A stretch of DNA of 25,593 nucleotides. Source: JAJACP01 sp964350245. GTDB lineage: Bacteria; Chlamydiota; Chlamydiia; Chlamydiales; JAAKFR01. This document shows positions 15,422-23,300 of this stretch, in pieces. Positions within the stretch are counted from its first letter, which is position 1. The number at the start of each line of letters is the position of its first letter. Both the position numbers and the translations under genes were made by a program. The notes beneath the pieces are model-generated. The model ran no database searches. It saw nothing but the letters and a program-made list of their open reading frames with translations, and had not been told where the DNA came from. The stretch is from NCBI GenBank assembly GCA_964350245.1, contig CAYGJC010000023.1, positions 1 to 25,593 on the forward strand, in the 5' to 3' direction.

Positions 15422-16411
15422 TCACTCTTTATGCATGTATTCTAAAGGCTCTTTAGCGATCTCATCAAAATGCTCTTCCACCCACTTCACAGTCTGAGCA
15501 AGCCCGTTTTCTAAGGAAATCTCGGGCTTCCAACCCAATTCATGACGCGCTTTACTCGAATCAATCGTGTACGCTTTGTCCTGGCCAAGTCTCTCTTCTA
15601 CAACCTCGACAGCATTTTCAAATGTCAGGTTCATCTTTTCTGCGAGCATGGCCACCACATCCCTTACCGCAACGCCTTTATCAGGAGATAGATGATAAAT
15701 CTCTCCCGCTCTTCCTTGTTCCATAGCCAACAGTTCACCCTTTGAGACATCGCGAATATGAATATAGGATTTAACTGCATGCCCCCCTCCATGAAGTGGA
15801 ATTTTTTTCCGCTGCTTCATGTAGATAATCGAGCGAGGGATAATCTTAAATAATTGTTGATGAGGTCCATAGACATTAGTTGCGCGAATCATCACCATCG
15901 GAAAGTTAAAGTTCTTCACAAATGTGAATAAAGAGAGGTCTCCGGCCGCTTTAGACGCCGCATAAGGTGTTGTGGGATTAACCGGTGTTTCTTCTGAGAT
16001 AAAGCCTTCACATGTTCCATACACCTCGGGCGAAGAGATATGCACGTATTTCTTCAAGTAGACTTTGTCTTTTAAGAGATTAGCTAGCTTGGTTAGGGAG
16101 ACAGCATTTGTCTGAAACCAATGATGAGGGTGCTGCCAGCTTGGAGCCACTTCGCTTTGCGCGGCAAAATTCACGACGTATTCAGGCTGAAAGCTCTCTA
16201 GTAAGGCTGCCAGCTTATCGAGATCGTGATTCAGATCAATCTGTTGAAAGCGAAAGAGAGGATGTTCTCTCTCTTTGTAAGAGAGAAATAGCGAGCTTTT
16301 TTCTGGGGAGCGACTCACCCCCACCACTTCATACGATCCCTCTTCAAGAAGCAGGTCGACAAAATCGCTTCCTGAAAAAGAGTTGCTACCAATCACAAGT
16401 ACTTTTTTCAT
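15422..16411 (-). CDS. SDR nucleotide-sugar dehydratase/epimerase (RmlB/GMD-like)
   Basis: A 329-residue extended SDR. It has the NAD(P) motif GSNSFSG (8-14), SSPEVYGT at 126-133 and the catalytic Tyr150-x3-Lys154 (PYAASKAAGDL). Further blocks, ATNVYGPHQQLFKIIPRSI, HGGGHAVKSYIHIRDVSKG and RLGQDKAYTIDSSKARHELGW, align with dTDP-glucose 4,6-dehydratase and GDP-mannose 4,6-dehydratase. The RmlB catalytic triplet TDE is SPE here, so the usual Asp acid is missing; the enzyme may be an epimerase or use another residue. Placed with a heptose-type activating pathway, a GDP- or CDP-heptose 4,6-dehydratase or epimerase is a reasonable guess. It overlaps the E1 beta stop by one base. Confidence 0.85.
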   Translation of the reverse strand: MKKVLVIGSNSFSGSDFVDLLLEEGSYEVVGVSRSPEKSSLFLSYKEREHPLFRFQQIDLNHDLDKLAALLESFQPEYVVNFAAQSEVAPSWQHPHHWFQTNAVSLTKLANLLKDKVYLKKYVHISSPEVYGTCEGFISEETPVNPTTPYAASKAAGDLSLFTFVKNFNFPMVMIRATNVYGPHQQLFKIIPRSIIYMKQRKKIPLHGGGHAVKSYIHIRDVSKGELLAMEQGRAGEIYHLSPDKGVAVRDVVAMLAEKMNLTFENAVEVVEERLGQDKAYTIDSSKARHELGWKPEISLENGLAQTVKWVEEHFDEIAKEPLEYMHKE

Positions 16412-17475
16412 TAAAAGGGTCCTGTAAATGTACGATCAGGCACATCGTGCGGGCGCCCCATCTTAGATTCAATAAGTTGTTCGAGCAAAGCGCGTGCACG
16501 AGTCGGCCTCTCCATGAGTTCTAATGCAGCAATCGCGATATCAGTGGAGGTTGGGTAGTAGTGATTTGCCAATGCCCAGCTTGTGGGGCTATGGCTATCA
16601 GGATAGGTGATTCGCTTAGGAGGCCTTTTTAGCGCGCCAAATGCGTGTTCTGTGAGCAGTGAAGAAATTTCAGCGGCTAGACCACACGTTTTCCAGTCAG
16701 CATCGGCAATAATCACCCGTCCTGTTTTCCAGGCAGAAGCGACAAGCGTTTCCGTGTCAAGCGGCTTTAAACTGCGTAAATCGACAACTTCGACCGAGAT
16801 GCCATCCTCTTTCAGGAGTTGTGCTGCTTTATATGCCTCTAAAGTCATATGTGAGGAAGCGATCACAGTCACATCGTTCCCCTCCGTGACAACTTTCGCT
16901 TTTCCAATTGGAACACGGTACATTTCTTGTGGAACATCGCCGTGAACATTATGCAACCACCTGTGTTCTAAATAGATGACAGGATCATTTGCTTCAACAG
17001 CCGAAATAAGAAGTCCTTTCGCATCGTAGGGAGAAGAGGGAGCAACAACTTTAAGTCCGGGAATATGCGCAAAGAGACTATGGAGGGTTTGGGAGTGTTG
17101 TGGACCTTGCCCCCAGCCACGCCCAATGACCAGACGAATGACCAAAGGCACATGCATCTGGTCGCCAAACATGTAGTTCCACTTGGCAGCGTTGTTCACG
17201 ATTTGATCGAGAGCGAGAAGAGTAAAGTCGACTCTTTGATGCGTCAAAATCGGACGCATCCCCACAACTGCAGAACCCACAGCCACACCTGTCATGGCAT
17301 TTTCTGAACAGGGCATATCCATCACGCGCTCAGGACCATATTTTTCTTGCAATCCAATGGTGGTGCCAAAAATTCCTTTCGGATCAGGGACCCCTAAGCC
17401 CATCAAATAGACGCTGGTATCTGCGGCCATCAACTGGTCAGTTGCCTGTAAAATTGCCTCGTTAAACTGTGTCAT
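16411..17475 (-). CDS. Thiamine-diphosphate E1 beta subunit (2-oxoacid dehydrogenase/transketolase-like)
   Basis: From the ATG at 17475 this is a 354-residue E1 beta subunit, with Glu58 (MPCSENAMTG) as the residue that activates the thiamine ring and the pyrimidine-binding block ALDQIVNNAAKWNYMFGDQ. The C-terminal transketolase domain includes KVVTEGNDVTVIASSHMTLE and VVDLRSLKPLD. The open frame extends 69 codons upstream, but that part lies inside the alpha gene and looks random; GGAGGGG five bases before 17475 fixes the start. It is longer than pyruvate dehydrogenase beta (about 325) because of a C-terminal tail ending GRPHDVPDRTFTGPF. With the alpha subunit it would form an alpha2beta2 enzyme. 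No E2 or E3 gene is near, so a sugar-linked decarboxylation or two-carbon transfer is more likely than acetyl-CoA synthesis. Confidence 0.9.
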   Translation of the reverse strand: MTQFNEAILQATDQLMAADTSVYLMGLGVPDPKGIFGTTIGLQEKYGPERVMDMPCSENAMTGVAVGSAVVGMRPILTHQRVDFTLLALDQIVNNAAKWNYMFGDQMHVPLVIRLVIGRGWGQGPQHSQTLHSLFAHIPGLKVVAPSSPYDAKGLLISAVEANDPVIYLEHRWLHNVHGDVPQEMYRVPIGKAKVVTEGNDVTVIASSHMTLEAYKAAQLLKEDGISVEVVDLRSLKPLDTETLVASAWKTGRVIIADADWKTCGLAAEISSLLTEHAFGALKRPPKRITYPDSHSPTSWALANHYYPTSTDIAIAALELMERPTRARALLEQLIESKMGRPHDVPDRTFTGPF

Positions 17476-18355
17476 GCCCCTCCACAGGAAAGGGACTCTT
17501 CTCAGCAAAGGCAAACGCCTCCTCAATCTCTTGCTCAATCGGCCCAAAGTCAAGCTGGACACCATTAAGAGGGTCCAATTGTTTCCAGAATTCAACCTCA
17601 TCTTCGGGCTGATACGGGTCGATGTGCGGGCCGCAGTGCTCTCGAAAGCGATACGTAGAAAATTCAAGTAAGCACGGTCCATGTCCCGCTCGAATATGAT
17701 TGACCCCCTTCTCTGTCAACGTGACGACTTGATCCAGAACATTTCCATCTCCCTTTAAGGCAAAGACACCATGCGCTTCTGCAAAATAGGTGATGCTTCT
17801 TTCAGGGGGCTGGCGCACATCTAAAGGCGAATAGACTGAATAGAGATTGTTTTCGCAGACAAACAGAACAGGGAGGTGTTTGAGCGCGGCAAAATTCAGA
17901 CTCTCGGCAAAAACGCCCTCCTCAGTGGAGCCTTCACCTAAAAAGACCACAACGAGACGCTCTTCTTTTTTCATTTTAGCTCCCAACGCAGCGCCCACAC
18001 CTACAGGAATGCTTCCCCCCACAATCGGAGTGGATCCTAAAAATCCGACAGAAAGATCTACCAGGTGCATCGAGCCACCACGCCCTAGACAGCAGCCCGT
18101 TTGCTTGCCATAAATTTCGGCCAGCATCCGCTTTAAATCGCCCCCCTTCGCTAGATAATGGGCGTGGGCACGATGACCGCTGACCGCATAATCGCGCGCA
18201 GTTAACTGAGAGCAAACACCGACAGCAATCGCCTCTTGACCAATACTTAGATGGACGGGACAGCGCATTTTTTGCTCGTGATAGCGATTGGCAATTGCCT
18301 CCTCAATCATGCGGATACGCATCAGCTGATACTCTAAAGCGTGCGCAACCTTCAT
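17462..18355 (-). CDS. Thiamine-diphosphate E1 alpha subunit
   Basis: A 297-residue E1 alpha subunit. Family landmarks are SGHRAHAHYLAKGGDL (59-74), GKQTGCCLGRGGSMHL (83-98) and the thiamine-diphosphate/Mg motif spanning 140-170, which begins GEGSTEEGVFAESLN and ends CENN. The usual GDG at the start of this motif is GEG here, a conservative change at a metal ligand position. It is shorter than pyruvate dehydrogenase alpha subunits of other bacteria (often 320-400). It overlaps the beta gene by 14 bases and the nucleotidyltransferase-kinase gene by four, so it is firmly inside the sugar operon. The likely job is thiamine-dependent carbon-carbon chemistry on a keto sugar or with a 2-oxoacid donor; this is inference from context. 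Confidence 0.9.
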   Translation of the reverse strand: MKVAHALEYQLMRIRMIEEAIANRYHEQKMRCPVHLSIGQEAIAVGVCSQLTARDYAVSGHRAHAHYLAKGGDLKRMLAEIYGKQTGCCLGRGGSMHLVDLSVGFLGSTPIVGGSIPVGVGAALGAKMKKEERLVVVFLGEGSTEEGVFAESLNFAALKHLPVLFVCENNLYSVYSPLDVRQPPERSITYFAEAHGVFALKGDGNVLDQVVTLTEKGVNHIRAGHGPCLLEFSTYRFREHCGPHIDPYQPEDEVEFWKQLDPLNGVQLDFGPIEQEIEEAFAFAEKSPFPVEGHDTV

Positions 18356-19863
18356 TTCATCAACCTAGTAACATATTTACAAACATCGACCTTACGCACA
18401 GCCTCTTTATTCCCTACAATTTGAACATCAATTGCTGCAGCAACTGAACCAACAAAGCCTCCTAAAAGAAGAGGATACCCTTTAGCTGCAAAAAGAGAGG
18501 CAAGAGCAAAGTAACTATCACCTGCACCCACCCGATCCACGCTTTGCATCGTCAATGCCGGAATAGATCGTGCGTCTTCACCCCTTTGGTAAAGCGAAAC
18601 CCCATTTACACCGCGTGTCACAGAGATTTGTGGGCAGTGAAGGATCTCACTGATATCGGCCACAACCGTCTCCAGACGGCTTGTGCGATCATGAGCAGCT
18701 AATCTAAGCTCGGGTTCATTGAGGGAGATGAAATCAGCCCGATGGTAGTGTGTCACAACATTAAAGCCCCGATTGCCACTATTGGTCTGCGTGTTCACAG
18801 CAAGAAATTTAGGCTGGGAGCAAAGCGCATGGATGACGCCAGAATTAATCAATCCATTTCCAAAATCGCAGACTAAAACGAGGTCAAAATCACGAGCGCG
18901 CTCGCGGATTTTTGCAATTAGCCCCTTTGTTTGCACTTCAGTGAGCAGAGGAACATTACTAGAATAGGTTTCAAACAGCTTGGTAATGGTCTTGCCGTCT
19001 TGCAGCACATAGCGCTTTTTGGTCAAAGTAGGCAGCTCTTCAAGATAAATAAATTCCGGATGTACGTTAGGAGCCAGCCCTGGAAAGGACTCTCCAGCTC
19101 CCACTCCTGTTAAAAGCGTCACATCCTCGACGAAAGAAGCCAAATGATTGGCAACTACCAAAGAGCCTCCTAAAAACGTCTCAGACTCCCGGAGCGTTGC
19201 TGTTAAATGCACTCCTTTGCCCGACTGACCAAGAGGGTCGACATATTGATAAGTGTCTAAAATGGCATCACCCACAACAAGCACTTTCAGACTTTTGAGC
19301 GATTCAATCCGCTCTAGAATCTCTCCTAGTGAAAAATTCTGTTTCAGCGTGGTTAAAAAGGGAGAAAGCCTTTTTGCATCTTGATCAAAAAAGCGGTTAA
19401 GAAGCTCAGAGGAACTAAAAACGATATCATTTGTGTAACAGATTTCACCTCCCACACTCTGGACAGCTTCCGCTTCTTCAGAGATTTTTCCTGTTACATC
19501 TGCCCCGTGATTGCGGTACTCCTCCCCTTTGATATAGACATTTGGCTTAACTGCTTTGATGACCGAAACCGCATCGGGTGAGTCATTCAAGACAACATAG
19601 TCAACAGAAACCAGTGAAGCGAGCTGCTCGAGACGCAGTTTTTCGGTAAATGCCGGGCGACCCGGTCCTTTATTGACATAGCAATCAGGCGTAATCGAGA
19701 CCACCAGCTTATCACCCTGTTTTTTTGCCTCTTGAAGATGACGAATATGACCCGGGTGCAGCAAGTCAAAAACACCATGACAATGTACAACCTTGAATCC
19801 CTTACGCTTCTCCTCGGCAACTAAAGGGCCGATGTCGCTAAGCTGTTTGATTTTTTCTTGCAT
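18352..19863 (-). CDS. Nucleotidyltransferase-PfkB kinase fusion, HldE-like with reversed domain order
   Basis: This 503-residue protein joins two activities. Residues 24-160 form a cytidylyltransferase-like nucleotidyltransferase with GVFDLLHPGH (HPGH at 36-39), SITPDCYVNKGPGRP and the FSSSELLNR segment (149-157). Residues 190-503 form a PfkB/ribokinase-type sugar kinase beginning KVLVVGDAILDTYQYVDP, with FLGGSLVVANHLA and catalytic Asp449 in GAGD. HldE of heptose synthesis has the kinase first and the adenylyltransferase second; here the order is reversed. The predicted role is phosphorylation of a heptose 7-phosphate at C1 and later transfer of a nucleotide to heptose 1-phosphate. The intervening 7-phosphatase (GmhB) is not in the window. 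Its start overlaps the isomerase gene by 43 bases. The nucleotide (A, C or G) cannot be inferred. Confidence 0.88.
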   Translation of the reverse strand: MQEKIKQLSDIGPLVAEEKRKGFKVVHCHGVFDLLHPGHIRHLQEAKKQGDKLVVSITPDCYVNKGPGRPAFTEKLRLEQLASLVSVDYVVLNDSPDAVSVIKAVKPNVYIKGEEYRNHGADVTGKISEEAEAVQSVGGEICYTNDIVFSSSELLNRFFDQDAKRLSPFLTTLKQNFSLGEILERIESLKSLKVLVVGDAILDTYQYVDPLGQSGKGVHLTATLRESETFLGGSLVVANHLASFVEDVTLLTGVGAGESFPGLAPNVHPEFIYLEELPTLTKKRYVLQDGKTITKLFETYSSNVPLLTEVQTKGLIAKIRERARDFDLVLVCDFGNGLINSGVIHALCSQPKFLAVNTQTNSGNRGFNVVTHYHRADFISLNEPELRLAAHDRTSRLETVVADISEILHCPQISVTRGVNGVSLYQRGEDARSIPALTMQSVDRVGAGDSYFALASLFAAKGYPLLLGGFVGSVAAAIDVQIVGNKEAVRKVDVCKYVTRLMK

Positions 19864-20414
19864 CCGTTAAACGTATCCACAATGGTGTGTAAAAGGGAAA
19901 AGTGTCCGGTCTCTACGAGACCATAATCGTGACTATCTAGCCAAAAATTCAAGTCACCTAACTTACAAAGAGGATTATCCGCATCAAATCCCGAGAGTGT
20001 GACCAGGGTCACTTTTTTCTCCTTGGCCACCTTTGCAGCAGCTAGGATATTTTCAGACTGCCCTGAGCTAGAAATCGCGACAAGCAAATCATTTGCCCTC
20101 AAATTACGTTCTAAAGGCATTTTGTAAACATTCTCATAACCAAAATCATTGGCAAAACACGTCAACATATTTGCATCTGAAAGAGTGGTCGCTGAAACAT
20201 TGAGTGTTCTGAGCAAATCAGTACAAAAATGGGACGCAATCCCCGCGCTTCCCCCATTTCCAATCACATAAACCGTTCCGCTTACCCTCGAAACCTGTTC
20301 TAAAAGAAAGTGAGCCATCTGCAAGGCATCATGTGCGTCAATTTCACCCAAGCGTGTCGTGTAGACACAGCTTTTGATCAGGGCTCTTAATTCATCTAAT
20401 CGTTCACAGAACAT
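19821..20414 (-). CDS. gmhA: SIS-domain phosphoheptose isomerase (GmhA-like)
   Basis: A 197-residue protein with a single sugar-isomerase domain: GNGGSAGIASHF at 52-63, the phosphate loop SSSGQSEN at 115-122 and a C-terminal ETGHFSLLHTIVD helix at 168-180. This matches sedoheptulose 7-phosphate isomerase, which makes D-glycero-D-manno-heptose 7-phosphate. Of the zinc residues known in E. coli GmhA (His61, Glu65, Gln172, His180), the first His is His62, the Glu is replaced by Asp66, and acidic/His residues (Glu168, His171, His176) sit in the C-terminal site, so metal binding is probably kept in altered form. The ATG at 20414 is preferred to a TTG two codons upstream. Its C-terminus overlaps the nucleotidyltransferase-kinase gene, its natural pathway partner. 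Confidence 0.8.
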   Translation of the reverse strand: MFCERLDELRALIKSCVYTTRLGEIDAHDALQMAHFLLEQVSRVSGTVYVIGNGGSAGIASHFCTDLLRTLNVSATTLSDANMLTCFANDFGYENVYKMPLERNLRANDLLVAISSSGQSENILAAAKVAKEKKVTLVTLSGFDADNPLCKLGDLNFWLDSHDYGLVETGHFSLLHTIVDTFNGCKKKSNSLATSAL

Positions 20415-21385
20415 AGGCAATTAAACCAACTTTTTGTCGCTTTTTCAATTGTTTCCGGATCCCAAACTGGAGCATCTTTGTAGTCGTGAATGGCACTCAA
20501 GATACGCGAGACACCCTCTTCAAAAGAGATTTCTGCTTTCCAGCCCAACAGTTTCTCTATCTTCGAGATATCTGCAAACGTACAATCAGGCTCACCTGGA
20601 CGTTTCGGAATCTGCACTACTTCCCCTTCCAGTAGCTCTACAAGACGATTGACACTATAGTGATGCGAACTACCGACATTAAAAATCTCGCCTGACACTT
20701 CACTCTGAGCCGCACGATAAAAGGCTCGAGCCACGTCCGCTACATAAGTAAAGTCTCGCGTCTGTGTGCCATCTCCCACAACTGTGAAAGGCATTCCATG
20801 CAGCTTTTGAGCTAAAAACACTCCAAAAACAGCTCCATAGGTCCCCGAGGTGCGTGATCTTGGACCATATACATTAAACAGGCGAAGACTCACAGCAGGC
20901 ATGCTGTAAACCTGCTCCCAGTGCATCACCAGCTCTTCTCCTAAAAATTTTGTCAGGGCATAAGGATACTGAGGCTGAATGCGCGCCGTCTCTGGCGTTG
21001 GATAAACCGCGGGAATCCCGTAGCATGACGAAGAGGCAGCATAAACTAAACGCTTCACCTGGGCCTTTTTTGCGCACTCCAGCACGTTGAATGTCCCATC
21101 CACATTCACTTCAAAGTAGTCACGCGGATTTTCAATCGAAGGCACAATATCGGCCAGTCCCGCTAAGTGGAAAACCCAATCGACCCCCTCAAAAACCGAA
21201 TCCTCCAAATCGCGAATATCCATCTCATGAAACGAAAAGCCCGGGTGATTCTCCACAGCTCCCAGATTCCGCAACCGGCCCGAATAGAGATTATCAACCA
21301 CACAGACTTCGTGCCCCTCTTGCAAGAGCAATTCTGTGAGGTGACTACCAATAAAACCTGCACCACCTGTTACAAGTGCTCTCAT
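20396..21385 (-). CDS. NAD-dependent nucleotide-sugar epimerase (GalE/WbpP-like SDR)
   Basis: A 329-residue extended SDR close to UDP-hexose 4-epimerases. It has the NAD motif GGAGFIG at 7-13, Asp31 at the end of strand 2 (VVDNLYSG, favouring NAD), AASSSCYG around 116-123 and the catalytic Tyr142-x3-Lys146 (YALTKFLGEE). The substrate-binding segments LRLFNVYGPRSRTSGTYGAV and VGDGTQTRDFTYVADVARAF are typical of UDP-GlcNAc/UDP-Glc 4-epimerases of the WbpP type. The last ~25 residues (PETIEKATKSWFNCL) form an added tail. It overlaps the SDR upstream by four bases. Since the adjacent genes activate a heptose, the substrate may be an NDP-heptose instead of a hexose. Confidence 0.87.
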   Translation of the reverse strand: MRALVTGGAGFIGSHLTELLLQEGHEVCVVDNLYSGRLRNLGAVENHPGFSFHEMDIRDLEDSVFEGVDWVFHLAGLADIVPSIENPRDYFEVNVDGTFNVLECAKKAQVKRLVYAASSSCYGIPAVYPTPETARIQPQYPYALTKFLGEELVMHWEQVYSMPAVSLRLFNVYGPRSRTSGTYGAVFGVFLAQKLHGMPFTVVGDGTQTRDFTYVADVARAFYRAAQSEVSGEIFNVGSSHHYSVNRLVELLEGEVVQIPKRPGEPDCTFADISKIEKLLGWKAEISFEEGVSRILSAIHDYKDAPVWDPETIEKATKSWFNCLCSVND

Positions 21386-22356
21386 TGCAAGTCCAATGCA
21401 TTCATTGTTTTAATATTGAAGTACCGTTTATCCTCTAATGAGTTAGGCAGCTTCCCGTTCTCAAATGCATCGATCAAGCTCTGCACCGCATCTTCGATTG
21501 TTCTGCGCGGAACAAATTGCAATTCTTTCGCAATCTTATCAGATGAAACATGATACGAACGGTTATCATCAGTAGGCACCACCTCCAGCTCACATCCATC
21601 TACCGACTGCGCCACCATTTCGCCGATGGCACGAACCGTATGATTGTGGTAGCCCACATTGAAGATAGCTCCCTGCACCTTTTCTTCGGGCGCCTCTAGC
21701 ACACACAGATAGGCATCCACCATATCATCGATATGGATATTGGGGCGCATTTGATCTCCTCCCATTACTTTGATCTTCCGGTTATGATACGCATGGTTGG
21801 TCAAGATATTGACCACCACATCCAACCTCTGTCTGGGGGCATAACCGCACACAGTTGCGGGACGCAATACCGTGCACACAAAGTGATCATCTTGGTATTT
21901 AAAGAGGATTTTTTCACAGGCCGCTTTAAACTTAGAATAGTCTGTGAGTGGCTCCAAAGTCATCTCTTCTGTCACATTAGGTTCAGATTTTACTCCATAA
22001 ACTGAAGAAGAAGAGGCATAAATAAAGCGTTTGATCCCTTTTTCCTTAGCTTTTTTTACGAAGGGCTCAAAAGCGTCAAAGTTAATCGATTTGCCTAGCT
22101 CAGGGTTGAGTTCAAAGCTCGGATCATTAGAAATGCAGGCAAGGTGAATCACATGATCACATCCTTCTAGGGCCTTTTCTACGATCTCAAGATTTCTCAT
22201 ATCTCCTTTGATTTCAATCAACCGAGGATGTTTTTCTAAAACATCTTCACCATATAGATAGAGATCAAGGACAACGACTTCGTATCCCTTTTTCAGAAGA
22301 GCAGGCACTAGTTTGGAACCGACATATCCGGCGCCACCGGCGACAAGAACTTTCAT
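21382..22356 (-). CDS. NAD-dependent epimerase/dehydratase (extended SDR), first gene of the operon
   Basis: A 324-residue extended SDR with GGAGYVG at 7-13, Asp31 (VVLDLYLYG), ASSSSVYG at 114-121 and catalytic Tyr140-x3-Lys144 (DYSKFKAACE). The block HLACISNDPSFELNPELGKS replaces the HxAA.. region of GalE and is, to my memory, typical of a subgroup of epimerases in surface glycan loci. RQRLDVVVNILTNHA and GGDQMRPNIHIDDMVDAYL follow as the substrate site. The C-terminus DKRYFNIKTMNALDL is an extra tail. AGAGGA before the ATG is a good ribosome-binding site, and the gene is the promoter-proximal member of the minus-strand operon. Exact stereochemistry and substrate are unknown. Confidence 0.86.
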   Translation of the reverse strand: MKVLVAGGAGYVGSKLVPALLKKGYEVVVLDLYLYGEDVLEKHPRLIEIKGDMRNLEIVEKALEGCDHVIHLACISNDPSFELNPELGKSINFDAFEPFVKKAKEKGIKRFIYASSSSVYGVKSEPNVTEEMTLEPLTDYSKFKAACEKILFKYQDDHFVCTVLRPATVCGYAPRQRLDVVVNILTNHAYHNRKIKVMGGDQMRPNIHIDDMVDAYLCVLEAPEEKVQGAIFNVGYHNHTVRAIGEMVAQSVDGCELEVVPTDDNRSYHVSSDKIAKELQFVPRRTIEDAVQSLIDAFENGKLPNSLEDKRYFNIKTMNALDLQ

Positions 22357-22385
22357 TATTCCTCTGAATTAAATTTGAGAGTTCT

Positions 22386-22415
22386 GGTATAAGTTTTAGC
22401 TTCTATTCTTTTCAA
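22386..22415 (-). promoter_or_regulatory. Candidate promoter of the 13-gene sugar operon, in a 67-base divergent gap
   Basis: On the minus strand TTGAAA (-35, five of six) and TATACC (-10, four of six) are 18 bases apart, with the likely start about 23 bases before the ATG of the first SDR. On the plus strand the same AT-rich core gives TATAAG (22388-22393) as a possible -10 for the GT2 genes, but its -35 is poor (TGAATT). The two -10 elements would overlap, so the divergent units could compete. Confidence 0.4.
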
Positions 22416-22423
22416 GCAAAACC

Positions 22424-23299
22424 ATGTCTCTCGACTTATCCGTCATTCTCATCAACTACAACCACGCGTCCTATCTTAAGGCACGGATAGAGACTATTTT
22501 AGCACAACTCCCTGACAACAGTGAACTTATCCTGTTAGATGATGCATCGACAGATAATAGCGTCGAGACTTCTGCTCCGTTTGTGCAAGCAGACCCGCGT
22601 TTTCGCATCATAGTTAATAAAAAGAACTTAGGAGTTGAGAGAAATTTAAATTATGGAGTCACATTAGCAAAAGGGGAGTATATTTTTCCTTTGGCTGTGG
22701 ATGATCTTTTACAGCCCGGATCGATCAGGGCTTTACTAGATCCCCTTTTGGACAATCCGCATATGAATTTTTGCAGCTGCCAGTTTGCGTCTATTGATAC
22801 ACAGACCTCCAAGGAGTGGATCCAACCCTTACCCGAGCATTTGATGAAGGCTCCCTATACAGTCCTTACACCTCTGGATATGGTTAAGGCAGTCCGTCAG
22901 TTTCAGCTCACTTGTTCCAGCAGTATTATGATCAAGAGAAGCCTCTGGTTTAAATATGGGGGTTACAAACATCGGCTGGGATCTGACTGGTTTTTCAATT
23001 ATGCTATAGCTCTAACAGAGGGTTTAATTTTTGTTCCAAGACCGCTGCAGTATTGGCGTAAGACCGGCTCTTCTCATGCTCATCATTTTTGCACCATTGC
23101 GGCCAAAAAAGAGATGCTTTTTTCTATTCTCGACTTTCTTTCCAAGCACCCAGTACTACGCAAACAGTTTTTAAAATCTCAAGTTCTGTATCCCCGTTGC
23201 CGACGACATGCTCTTGATTTACTCCGTCATCCTCGTTACTTTGATTTTTTACTTCAAGTGGTGGTTAAGAGAACACCTCTCATCAAAAAATGGTACTAA
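22424..23299 (+). CDS. GT2-family glycosyltransferase
   Basis: A 291-residue inverting glycosyltransferase with the GT-A fold. It begins LSVILINYNHASYLKARIET, followed by the nucleotide-binding LLDDASTD at 37-44 and the metal-binding acidic motif AVDD at 91-94. The middle part has SCSSSIMIKRSLWFKYGGYK-type acceptor-domain residues, and the C-terminus is basic with aromatic residues (LLRHPRYFDFLLQ), possibly for membrane contact. It transfers one sugar from a nucleotide donor in the cytoplasm. There is no strong ribosome-binding site before the ATG. The next GT2 gene begins two bases after this stop codon, and both belong to the unit divergent from the sugar-synthesis operon. Confidence 0.9.
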   Translation: MSLDLSVILINYNHASYLKARIETILAQLPDNSELILLDDASTDNSVETSAPFVQADPRFRIIVNKKNLGVERNLNYGVTLAKGEYIFPLAVDDLLQPGSIRALLDPLLDNPHMNFCSCQFASIDTQTSKEWIQPLPEHLMKAPYTVLTPLDMVKAVRQFQLTCSSSIMIKRSLWFKYGGYKHRLGSDWFFNYAIALTEGLIFVPRPLQYWRKTGSSHAHHFCTIAAKKEMLFSILDFLSKHPVLRKQFLKSQVLYPRCRRHALDLLRHPRYFDFLLQVVVKRTPLIKKWY

Positions 23300-23300
23300 T

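Noticed and set aside
16108..16524. 138-codon plus-strand open frame across the SDR/E1 beta junction
   Set aside because: It covers two well-supported minus-strand genes and has no recognisable sequence.
17476..17682. 69-codon N-terminal extension of the E1 beta reading frame
   Set aside because: It lies inside the alpha-subunit gene, has a random Arg/Leu/Ser-rich composition, and the ATG at 17475 has a strong GGAGGGG site and a normal family N-terminus.
21167..21553. 128-codon plus-strand open frame across two SDR genes
   Set aside because: It is antisense to conserved Rossmann-fold coding regions and lacks protein-like character.
20396..22356. One of the two adjacent SDRs as the ADP-heptose 6-epimerase HldD
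   Set aside because: Neither shows the HldD-type N-terminal and active-site blocks; both fit GalE/WbpP-like or general glycan-locus epimerases better.
23208..23300. 31-codon upstream extension of the second GT2 gene, with a hydrophobic start
   Set aside because: It reads through the end of the first GT2 gene in another frame; MPRLSIVIPSYNY at 23301 is the standard GT2 N-terminus.
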